NCBI GenBank assembly: GCA_023146675.1
Contig: JAGLBQ010000179.1
Span: 1-5,998, forward strand
DNA length: 5,998 nucleotides
Direction of reading: 5' to 3'
DNA from: Cocleimonas sp.
GTDB taxonomy: Bacteria; Pseudomonadota; Gammaproteobacteria; Thiotrichales; Thiotrichaceae
The translations under genes were made by a program, and so were the position numbers. Position 1 is the stretch's first letter. Each line of letters opens with the position of its first letter. The notes under the pieces were generated by a model. The model searched no databases, had not been told where the DNA came from, and saw only the letters and a list, made by a program, of their open reading frames with translations. Below, piece by piece: positions 1-5,998 of the stretch.

Positions 1-930
1 GGTGAGCATATTGCCAAGCAGGTAAAAGAAGATACCGCCAAAATTATCAAACTCACAGGCGAAGAAAGCATTGATAAAGGTTTGCAAGACACCATTCGCC
101 AACAGGTGGTACAACAGCATGAATTTACCCCGTACCGCTTCCATGTTTCAGAAGATATTTACACTTCTATCGTTCTACATTCAGATGTAGATAGAAATTG
201 GAAGTCCGTACTGCACCCTGAAGTAGAGTCTAAAATGCTCTCTCCGCAAGACCTACTGACATGGACAATCCAGCGTTTTAAATACGCAGGTGGCACGCTT
301 GATATTGCCAAAAATGATAACCCAGTGTTTCGAAAAGGTATGTCAATGCCGCAACGCTTTATGTATGCCACCACTATTTGGTCGTATATTGGCGGTATTT
401 GGAATGCTATTTTTCTTACCGCCCCGTTAATTTATTTATTCTTTGCTATTTCACCTGTTGCCAGTTATTCAGTTGAATTTTATCTGCATATTTTACCGTT
501 TTTATTACTCACTGAAATCGCCTTTATGTTAGGAGGATGGGGGCTGGCAGGCTACCCCTCCAAAGCCTCCTATTTAGCCTTTTTTCCCACTAATTTAAGA
601 GCGCTGTGGACAGTGATTAAAGGCGAAGAAATTAGCTTTCCTGTCACACCAAAAGATCGTCAAGAAGGTAGCTTTTTACATTTAGCCATCCCGCAAACGG
701 TGATTATTATTCTCACCATTATTGGTATTTTTTATGCGTGGGGACAGTATGGATTAGAACATCCTTCTTATTCAATCAGCGGAGTGTTACTCAATACCTT
801 TTGGGGACTAAATAATATAGTGGCACTGAGCAGTATTGTGTTTGCCGCTTTTTGGCAACCTGAAGAAGAAAAACAAGCTGCTGTAAAAGAAAACATTGAA
901 ACAGGGCAAGCCGTGGGGCAAACATCATGA
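1..930 (+). CDS. Membrane-bound family 2 glycosyltransferase, cellulose-synthase-like (3' part)
   Basis: The frame is open from base 1, so this is the C-terminal part (309 codons) of a larger gene; a TTG at 82 is only an internal codon. The protein probably transfers sugars from a nucleotide donor to a growing polysaccharide at the inner membrane. Visible signs are an SED triplet at 148-156 (position of the TED motif of processive GT2 enzymes), and an IQRFKYAGG stretch around 268-294 at the position of the Q(Q/R)xRW product-binding motif. About four membrane segments follow (codons ~127-150, 160-182, 236-250, 263-285). Between segments 2 and 3 lies the FPVTPK motif typical of the amphipathic interface region of such synthases. 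The protein ends in a short charged tail, so there is no C-terminal PilZ domain as in BcsA. The stop overlaps the next start, indicating one operon. The GT2 class is fairly sure; the polymer is unknown. Confidence 0.85.
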   Translation, partial: GEHIAKQVKEDTAKIIKLTGEESIDKGLQDTIRQQVVQQHEFTPYRFHVSEDIYTSIVLHSDVDRNWKSVLHPEVESKMLSPQDLLTWTIQRFKYAGGTLDIAKNDNPVFRKGMSMPQRFMYATTIWSYIGGIWNAIFLTAPLIYLFFAISPVASYSVEFYLHILPFLLLTEIAFMLGGWGLAGYPSKASYLAFFPTNLRALWTVIKGEEISFPVTPKDRQEGSFLHLAIPQTVIIILTIIGIFYAWGQYGLEHPSYSISGVLLNTFWGLNNIVALSSIVFAAFWQPEEEKQAAVKENIETGQAVGQTS

Positions 931-2234
931 ATATTAAACAAAACCTAGTACGAGCGCGTTCGCATATTATCTTTATGATCGCCGTTAGTTGCGCCTTTGG
1001 TTTGGTGATCTTCCTAGAAGGGCTAAATTTTGAAACCCGTGTGACACCCAAATCAACACTGAAAAAAAGCTTTGACTTAGCAATGCCCGCGATGCGTGAT
1101 TTAAGTACCGAAGAAAAGCAGTGGGCCACTATTGCATGGAAATATTTTGAAAATAATACCATTGAATCCACAGGGATGGTGAACTCGGTCGATAGCTATC
1201 CTTCAACTACCTTGTGGGATAGTTCTTCTTATCTCATGGCACTTATATCCGTGCAACGATTAGCCATGATTGAGCCGAGTGAATTTAAACAACGGGTGGG
1301 AAAATTCTTAGACAGCTTAGTAAGTTTGCCACTGTATGAAAACAAATTACCGAATAAAGTCTATAACACAGAATCACTGAAAATGGTGGATTATCAAAAT
1401 AAACCCGTTGAAAAAGGCATCGGCTGGTCAGCTCTGGATATTGGTCGTTTAATGGTTCCACTCAATATTTTAGTCTGGAACTACCCTGAATTTACCCCAA
1501 AAGTACGCAAAATAACCCAACATTGGGATCTTGCGGCTGTGGTTAAAGAAGGAGAATTAATCGGTGCTTTAAATGAAAACGGTAAAACAGCCTATCTGCA
1601 AGAAGGACGTTTAGGCTATGAAGAATACGGCGCAAAAGCGTTTCAATTGGTTGGATTAGATGTCAGTAATGCCATCGATTACACCACATGGGTAAAATTT
1701 ATTGATATCCACGGCATCAATATTCCCACCGATAGCCGTACACCTGAAAAATTCACCGCACATAATTACGTGGTCAGCGAACCCTATATTTTAGACGGAC
1801 TAGAATACGGTTGGGATCAAGTCTCACGTGAATTCTCAGGGCGTGTTTACAGCGTGCAAAAAGCACACTATGAAGCCACAGGCAAATTAACAGCAGTCAG
1901 CGAAGACAATATCGACCAAGCCCCTTACTTTGTCTACAACGCCGTTTTCACCGACGGTAAAAAATGGAATGCGATCACCGAAGACGGCAAAGATGCCAGT
2001 GAGTTTAAAACTCTCAGCACTAAAGCCGCTTTTGGTTGGCATATGCTCTATGAAACTGATTACACCAAAAAACTCATGGGCGCAGTCAGCAAACTTTATG
2101 ATCCAGAAAAAGGCTGGTACTCAGGTTTATATGAAAAGTCAGGCAAGCCCAATAAAGCACTAACGGCCAATACCAATGGCATTATTTTAGAGACCTTGGC
2201 GTATAAACAGACAGGTATTTTATTGAAACCGTAA
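927..2234 (+). CDS. DUF3131 domain protein, membrane-anchored, polysaccharide-associated
   Basis: This 435-residue protein has one N-terminal membrane segment (residues ~13-31) after a basic start, so the rest is probably periplasmic and tethered. Residues ~60-430 match the DUF3131 style as I remember it: TTLWDSSSYL (94-103), GWSALDIGRL (166-175), EGRLGYEEYGAKAF (226-239), VSEPYILDGLE (283-293), AVSEDNIDQAPYF (323-335), LSTKAAFGWH (363-372), and LTANTNGIILETL (412-424). The repeated W/D/E-rich helical motifs resemble glucoamylase-like (alpha/alpha) barrel proteins, so a glycan-binding or hydrolase role is possible, but no activity is established by this sequence. The ATG at 927 overlaps the previous TGA (ATGA), which supports translational coupling; only a weak G-rich stretch precedes it. 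Pairing with a GT2 synthase suggests a role in polymer processing or export. The family call is confident; the function is inference. Confidence 0.85.
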   Translation: MNIKQNLVRARSHIIFMIAVSCAFGLVIFLEGLNFETRVTPKSTLKKSFDLAMPAMRDLSTEEKQWATIAWKYFENNTIESTGMVNSVDSYPSTTLWDSSSYLMALISVQRLAMIEPSEFKQRVGKFLDSLVSLPLYENKLPNKVYNTESLKMVDYQNKPVEKGIGWSALDIGRLMVPLNILVWNYPEFTPKVRKITQHWDLAAVVKEGELIGALNENGKTAYLQEGRLGYEEYGAKAFQLVGLDVSNAIDYTTWVKFIDIHGINIPTDSRTPEKFTAHNYVVSEPYILDGLEYGWDQVSREFSGRVYSVQKAHYEATGKLTAVSEDNIDQAPYFVYNAVFTDGKKWNAITEDGKDASEFKTLSTKAAFGWHMLYETDYTKKLMGAVSKLYDPEKGWYSGLYEKSGKPNKALTANTNGIILETLAYKQTGILLKP

Positions 2235-2240
2235 TAATTA

Positions 2241-2280
2241 TTTTCTGTAGAGATATTGCATACAATGTCTCTACAGAAAA
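2241..2280. repeat. Long near-perfect inverted repeat (hairpin) in the intergenic gap
   Basis: TTTTCTGTAGAGA (2241-2253) is exactly complementary to TCTCTACAGAAAA (2268-2280). Inside this, ATTG (2255-2258) pairs with CAAT (2263-2266) after one T-G wobble, giving about 18 pairs around a CATA loop. It starts 6 bases after the DUF3131 stop codon and so may mark the 3' end of that transcript. It has its T run in the left arm and its A run in the right arm, with no T tract following on either strand, so it is not a standard intrinsic terminator. It may instead protect the mRNA end, bind a protein, or be a dispersed repeat. TACAAT at 2261-2266 resembles a -10 box, but no good -35 accompanies it. 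Confidence 0.8.
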
Positions 2281-2308
2281 CCATTGCAATTCCAAATAAT
2301 TGAATCCT

Positions 2309-2419
2309 ATGAAAAAAAGACTACTTATCATTCTTTTTCTACTCTCAACCTCCACAAGTGCGACTGAGTATACTTTTGGTATCGTTCCACAGCAAAGCTG
2401 GTCTAGGGTTAGCCATTAA
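2309..2419 (+). pseudogene. 5' remnant of a PhnD/TtrS-type sensor: signal peptide and start of binding domain
   Basis: An ATG at 2309 opens a 36-codon frame ending at TAA 2417-2419. Its first 18 residues are a clear signal peptide (MKKR, then a Leu/Ile-rich core, then STSTSA). The mature start reads EYTFGIVPQQS, which is the characteristic opening of PhnD-like periplasmic substrate-binding domains. These occur as free binding proteins and as the N-terminal sensor domain of TtrS-type histidine kinases. The family match stops around 2398-2407 and the frame then runs into kinase-coding sequence in the wrong phase. No strong Shine-Dalgarno is seen upstream. I read it as the 5' end of a gene broken by an internal deletion, not as a real small protein. 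A chance fusion of a separate binding-protein gene to the kinase gene is the alternative. Confidence 0.7.
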
Positions 2420-2939
2420 TAAAAAACTAGCCATTTTAATGAATGGCAATGTAGACGTTGAAAGTAAATATGAAAAAGGCTCTATTTTTTCTTTTTCTTT
2501 AAATGCACCCTTTGTTGAAAAAGAAATTTTTGAAGAAGAATATAAACGGCTAAATAAAGAAAATAATAGCCAACTAAACAACCTAAATACTCAAGTTCTT
2601 TTAGTTGAGGATAATCGTACTAACCAAATGATTGCCGCTAAACCACTAGAAAAAATAGGCTGCAAGGTAACCATTGCTAATAATGGAGTGGAATCCCTAG
2701 ATGCCTTAAAACATTATAATTTTGATATTATTCTCATGGATTGCCAAATGCCAATTATGGATGGCTTTGAAGCCTCTAGAAATATTCGAAAATCAGGCAA
2801 TAATATCCCTATCATTGCCTTAACAGCCAATGCTCAAGAAGAAGATAAAAAATTCTGTTTACAAGCAGGAATGAATGATTTCATGAGTAAACCATTTGAA
2901 CCAAAAACACTGTATCAGAAAATTTTAAACTATTTATGA
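2358..2939 (+). CDS. 3' remnant of hybrid histidine kinase: HATPase end plus intact receiver domain
   Basis: The frame is open from about 2358 (a GTG), but its first 12-14 codons are the phnD-like segment read out of phase. True kinase sequence begins at about 2397-2400 with GLGLAINKKLAILMNG, the G2 box and final strand region of a HATPase domain. After a Lys/Glu-rich linker there is a complete receiver (frame residues ~80-193): VLLVEDN acidic pocket, phosphoacceptor Asp128 in LMDCQMPIMDG, the Thr of LTAN, and Lys of SKPF. HisKA, the N and G1 boxes and any sensor are absent, so it cannot act as a kinase. An ATG at 2439 could start a shorter product, but I see no good ribosome binding site. 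It is probably a pseudogene fragment; if translated it would be a stand-alone receiver able to accept phosphate. The stop overlaps the ATG at 2936. Confidence 0.7.
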   Translation: MRLSILLVSFHSKAGLGLAINKKLAILMNGNVDVESKYEKGSIFSFSLNAPFVEKEIFEEEYKRLNKENNSQLNNLNTQVLLVEDNRTNQMIAAKPLEKIGCKVTIANNGVESLDALKHYNFDIILMDCQMPIMDGFEASRNIRKSGNNIPIIALTANAQEEDKKFCLQAGMNDFMSKPFEPKTLYQKILNYL

Positions 2940-5911
2940 ACTACCTATTCTATATACTATCTAGTATAAAAAAAATAACTCATAAACTTTCAAAAATAGC
3001 CATGCCTGACGATATACTGTCAAAGAAAAATAATGAAATTAACTTACCTAAAAGTTTCTCCAAAAAAGATGTTTTTTATCGTTATTCCATTGTATTCTTT
3101 TTTGCTTTTGTGCTGATTATTGGAAGTGGTATTATGCTTTGGTATATTCATAGTGAAACCAATAATATCAATAAAAATGCAGCAAAAAATGATGTTAAAA
3201 ATTTTGCTTTATCGGTATCTAAGTTTCGTGATTTTTATAGTAAGGTCATTTTACCCGCCGCCAGAGAGCACGGCATGACCATCACACATGATTACATTAA
3301 TAAAGCAGGCACTTTGCCCCTACCTGCTACCTTTGCAAAAGATTTTGGGCATTCTCTTTCCTCTGGAGAATCCAACCTTAAAGTCAAACTTTATAGTGAT
3401 TTACCCTTTCCTTGGCGTCATGAAAATATTGATGCTTTTGAGAGAGAGGCATTAGCAACACTAAAGAAAAATCCAACTCAGCCCATTTGGGCATTTGAAA
3501 CACTCGATGGACAACCTGTATTGCGTTATGCACGTGCTGACGTAATGACTGAAAGTTGTGTGGGTTGTCATAATACCTATCCAGGAACCCCGAAAGGAAA
3601 TTGGAAAGTGGGGGATGTGCGTGGCGTGCTTGAAGTCATTCGTCCCATGTCTGCTATTGAATCAAACAATTTATTGAAAAATTCTTTTCTGATGATGCTG
3701 GTATTGATCCTTTCCATGGTTATGTTGATTTTCTTTGTGCTTCGCAAGCTCAGTGCTACCATTAAAATTGCTTATGACTCCTATATCACCTCAAAAGAGG
3801 CAAATAAAAAACTCACCACAGAAATATTGCAACGCAAAAAAATAACCCATCATTTGCGTGCCAGCGATATTAAAATGCGCGCAATTGTAAACTCAGTTGA
3901 AGAAGTCATTATTGTTATTAATAAAATAGGTCTTATCACTGAATGCAATCATGTGATTGAGAGCATGTTTGGTTATAAAAAAGAAGAGGTTTTAGGACAA
4001 AATATTACTCTCTTAATGACAGGATCACATAAGTCATCTCATGACGGTTATATTCAAAAATATATCAGCGGTCATATTGGTAGTGTGATGGGGCAAAATC
4101 GCGTGTTTTTTGCCTTGCGAAAAAATGGTGAAAAATTCCCAATAGAGTTATTCGTCAATGATGCGCGAGTTGGTAAAAACATTATGTTCACAGGCACTAT
4201 TCGTGATATTACCCACCGTCGCGCTGAAGAGGAAGCAATTGCTAATGCACACCAAGCTGCAATTGACTCAGCCAATATGAAGAGTGAGTTCCTTGCCAAT
4301 ATGAGTCATGAAATCCGCACGCCAATGAATGGTGTGATTGGTATGACAGAAATGCTATTGCTCTCAAAACTTGATGAGGAACAAACAGAACTAGCGCAAA
4401 CCGTCAAAGAAAGTGCCGCCTCTTTATTAGTCATTATCAATGATATTCTCGATTTTTCTAAAATTGAAGCAGGTAAACTAAGCATTAAAAAGCATTCTTT
4501 TAATCTGTTACATATGATCGAGGCAGCCATTGACCTACTCGCAAAATCAGCAGAACAAAAGCATATTGATATCGCCTTCTTTATTGAAAAAAATGTGCCT
4601 ATCAATATCTATAGTGATGCTGGACGGATGCGACAGATTCTAATTAATTTACTCAATAATGCACTGAAATTTACTGATCGCGGGCATGTTACCTTGCATG
4701 TCAGTATGAAAAACACCCAACACTTACATTTTAAAATAATTGATACTGGTGCAGGTATTGATAAAAAAGATCAGATCACCTTATTTGATCTTTTTTCACA
4801 AGTAGATGGCTCCAGCTCACGTGAACACGGCGGAACAGGATTAGGGCTAGCTATTTGCAAACAGTTAACTGAATTAATGGGCGGCGAAATTGGTGTGAAA
4901 AGCATCAAAAATGGTGGTTCCACCTTCTGGTTTACAATTGAAATAGAAGCACAAAAAAAACCACACATCCCCTATATAGAAACGCCAGCAAATGTATTAA
5001 TGATGAACTCATCCCCCTTATTAAGCTGCTATTATCAGCAACAAATGCAAGATTGGGGTATGTTTCCAACCATTGTTAATAACTTAAATCATTTTATGGC
5101 ACAATTACATCAGGAGGAATATCAGCTATTAGCCATCGATGCTGATAATATCTTTGTCGATGCACAAGATCCATCCGCATTTCTTGCTATTATTGACAGC
5201 ATTCGCAGAAAAACAGTGGAAAATATTGTCTTATACGCAGGTCGTGCACAGCTTAATCGCCTAGAAACAGTATCATTAGGTAAAAATATTCATCTAATCA
5301 GTAAACCAATTAAGCACACCGTACTTAAAGTGTTACTTAACCAATTAAAACATGAAGATACTGATACAGTGTTGATTTCTTCAATGAATAAAAAGATAGA
5401 ACCCATCTTAGCGCCTAATCTTGTTTCCACCACTGAATCAGAACCTACTCTTGAAGTAACAAAATCCGCAACTGAAGCAACGCCCACGAAAGATGCAAAA
5501 ACAGAATTTCATGTGTTATTAGCCGAAGATAATCGTGTAAACCAAATGGTCGCCATTGCGGTACTGGGTAAACACGGCTGTAAAGTGACTATCGCGAATA
5601 ATGGTAAGGAAGCCTTACAGCACGCAGAAAGAGAAAAGTTTGATGCCATTTTTATGGATTGTCAAATGCCTACTATGGACGGGTATGAAGCTACTCGAAG
5701 CATTCGCCAGTTTAGTAAAACTCACTCTAACAACGGTATTCCTATAATAGCATTCACCGCCAATGCAATGAAAGATGATGATGTGAAATGTAAAGATGCA
5801 GGAATGGATGATTATTTAAGTAAACCAATTGATATGGAGGAACTTAAAGCTGTTTTTAGTCGCTGGAGGGAGCAAATGCTGGCACACAAAAAAATACGTT
5901 TAGAACACTAA
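2936..5911 (+). CDS. Hybrid sensor histidine kinase with periplasmic Tll0287-like c-heme domain
   Basis: The 991-residue protein is an inner-membrane sensor that should autophosphorylate and relay phosphate to its own receiver, then to an Hpt partner not found here. Domains in order: TM1 (~50-71); periplasmic Tll0287-like (DUF3365) domain (~85-240) with one c-type heme motif, C208-V-G-C211-H212; TM2 (~250-270); coiled linker; PAS (~314-424); HisKA with His458 in MSHEIRTPMNG; HATPase with N box Asn575, G1 D603-T-G-A-G607 and G2 GGTGLGL (632-638). A degenerate receiver (~686-800) is followed by an intact one (~860-975) with E864/D865, phosphoacceptor Asp908 and Lys963. The heme suggests redox or small-ligand sensing. 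The start is uncertain: ATG 2936 overlaps the previous stop, but ATG 3002 (Met23) gives an equally sound protein; neither has a clear Shine-Dalgarno. The class is very sure, the signal unknown. Confidence 0.93.
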   Translation: MNYLFYILSSIKKITHKLSKIAMPDDILSKKNNEINLPKSFSKKDVFYRYSIVFFFAFVLIIGSGIMLWYIHSETNNINKNAAKNDVKNFALSVSKFRDFYSKVILPAAREHGMTITHDYINKAGTLPLPATFAKDFGHSLSSGESNLKVKLYSDLPFPWRHENIDAFEREALATLKKNPTQPIWAFETLDGQPVLRYARADVMTESCVGCHNTYPGTPKGNWKVGDVRGVLEVIRPMSAIESNNLLKNSFLMMLVLILSMVMLIFFVLRKLSATIKIAYDSYITSKEANKKLTTEILQRKKITHHLRASDIKMRAIVNSVEEVIIVINKIGLITECNHVIESMFGYKKEEVLGQNITLLMTGSHKSSHDGYIQKYISGHIGSVMGQNRVFFALRKNGEKFPIELFVNDARVGKNIMFTGTIRDITHRRAEEEAIANAHQAAIDSANMKSEFLANMSHEIRTPMNGVIGMTEMLLLSKLDEEQTELAQTVKESAASLLVIINDILDFSKIEAGKLSIKKHSFNLLHMIEAAIDLLAKSAEQKHIDIAFFIEKNVPINIYSDAGRMRQILINLLNNALKFTDRGHVTLHVSMKNTQHLHFKIIDTGAGIDKKDQITLFDLFSQVDGSSSREHGGTGLGLAICKQLTELMGGEIGVKSIKNGGSTFWFTIEIEAQKKPHIPYIETPANVLMMNSSPLLSCYYQQQMQDWGMFPTIVNNLNHFMAQLHQEEYQLLAIDADNIFVDAQDPSAFLAIIDSIRRKTVENIVLYAGRAQLNRLETVSLGKNIHLISKPIKHTVLKVLLNQLKHEDTDTVLISSMNKKIEPILAPNLVSTTESEPTLEVTKSATEATPTKDAKTEFHVLLAEDNRVNQMVAIAVLGKHGCKVTIANNGKEALQHAEREKFDAIFMDCQMPTMDGYEATRSIRQFSKTHSNNGIPIIAFTANAMKDDDVKCKDAGMDDYLSKPIDMEELKAVFSRWREQMLAHKKIRLEH
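2953..2968. promoter_or_regulatory. AT-rich perfect palindrome, possible operator or promoter element
   Basis: TATACTA (2953-2959) and TAGTATA (2962-2968) are exact inverted copies separated by TC, followed by an eight-base A-rich run. TATACT is one mismatch from a sigma70 -10 box. No convincing -35 lies 16-18 bases upstream. The site falls between the two candidate starts (2936 and 3002) of the heme kinase, so it would make sense as a control element only if translation begins at 3002. It could also be chance in AT-rich coding DNA. Confidence 0.3.
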
Positions 5912-5924
5912 CGTTTATTGTCTA

Positions 5925-5954
5925 TTGATAAATAAAAAATAATTTGGGTAGACT
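5925..5954 (+). promoter_or_regulatory. Weak candidate sigma70 promoter for the next gene
   Basis: TTGATA at 5925-5930 matches the -35 consensus at five of six bases; TAGACT at 5949-5954 matches the -10 at four of six, with an 18-base spacer. It lies in the short non-coding spacer after the kinase stop and upstream of a possible ribosome binding site. AT-rich DNA yields such matches by chance, so this is only suggestive. Confidence 0.2.
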
Positions 5955-5989
5955 CAATGACAACCTAATGGTAGAGACTGAAACAGAGT

Positions 5990-5995
5990 AAGGAA
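5990..5995 (+). promoter_or_regulatory. Possible ribosome binding site of a gene starting beyond the window
   Basis: AAGGAA at 5990-5995, followed by TTT at the window edge, fits a Shine-Dalgarno sequence placed a few bases before a start codon that would lie just past base 5998. No start codon is visible, so this rests on sequence resemblance alone. The spacer 5912-5989 shows no clear intrinsic terminator after the kinase gene. Confidence 0.35.
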
Positions 5996-5998
5996 TTT

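Noticed and set aside
82..930. Complete gene starting at TTG 82
   Set aside because: The frame is open upstream to base 1 and reads as ordinary coding sequence; the glycosyltransferase catalytic core must lie before the window.
1930..2163. 77-codon + strand frame inside the DUF3131 gene
   Set aside because: It overlaps a well supported gene in another frame and has no recognisable protein features.
2245..2276. LexA (SOS) box, from CTGT and ACAG in the hairpin arms
   Set aside because: The half sites are 24 bases apart instead of the 8 of a CTGT-N8-ACAG box; they are simply part of the long arms.
2241..2280. Intrinsic (Rho-independent) terminator after the DUF3131 gene
   Set aside because: The stem is large, but there is no T tract after it on either strand and its own T/A runs are in the wrong arms; recorded as an inverted repeat instead.
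2410..2435. Direct repeat TAGCCATT at 2410-2417 and 2428-2435, considered as a target-site duplication
   Set aside because: Both copies encode Leu-Ala-Ile within the normal HATPase motif, with no insertion between them; explained by protein sequence.
4306..4605. Antisense 99-codon frame opposite the HisKA region, and similar minus-strand frames elsewhere
   Set aside because: They lie opposite strongly conserved kinase coding sequence and their products look like reverse-complement shadows.

Overview
The window looks like chromosomal DNA from an AT-rich proteobacterium, most likely a gammaproteobacterium. The grounds are the hybrid sensor-kinase architecture, the Tll0287-like c-heme sensor domain and a glycosyltransferase/DUF3131 pair. 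This placement comes from protein style only: there is no rRNA or marker gene to fix it. All supported genes lie on the + strand, with little space between them.

Layout. (1) Positions 1-930 hold the C-terminal part of a membrane-bound family 2 glycosyltransferase (cellulose-synthase-like) whose start lies outside the window. (2) Positions 927-2234 hold a DUF3131 protein whose ATG overlaps the preceding stop codon; the two look like an exopolysaccharide module. (3) Positions 2235-2308 are a short intergenic gap with a large near-perfect hairpin at 2241-2280. (4) Positions 2309-2939 appear to be the remains of one sensor kinase gene that lost its middle. The 5' part encodes a signal peptide and the first residues of a PhnD/TtrS-type periplasmic binding domain. 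After a junction near 2397-2407 the sequence continues, in another reading frame, with the last ATP-binding motif of a histidine kinase and a complete receiver domain. (5) Positions 2936-5911 hold a full-length hybrid histidine kinase: TM, periplasmic heme-binding Tll0287-like domain with one CxxCH, TM, PAS, HisKA, HATPase, degenerate receiver, intact receiver. (6) Positions 5912-5998 are a short spacer ending in a purine-rich stretch that could be the ribosome binding site of a gene just beyond the window.

How the genes may work together. The first two genes probably polymerise and process or export a surface polysaccharide. The sensor genes form a separate block after the hairpin. The intact kinase probably reads redox state or a small ligand through its c-type heme and passes phosphate through its terminal receiver to an Hpt protein; no Hpt or DNA-binding output is encoded here. 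The broken kinase was probably a second sensor beside it. Any link between the sensor block and the polysaccharide genes is inference from proximity only. The most notable signals are the internal-deletion fossil with its surviving receiver, and the two palindromes at 2241-2280 and 2953-2968. I see no mobile element, CRISPR array, tRNA or rRNA.
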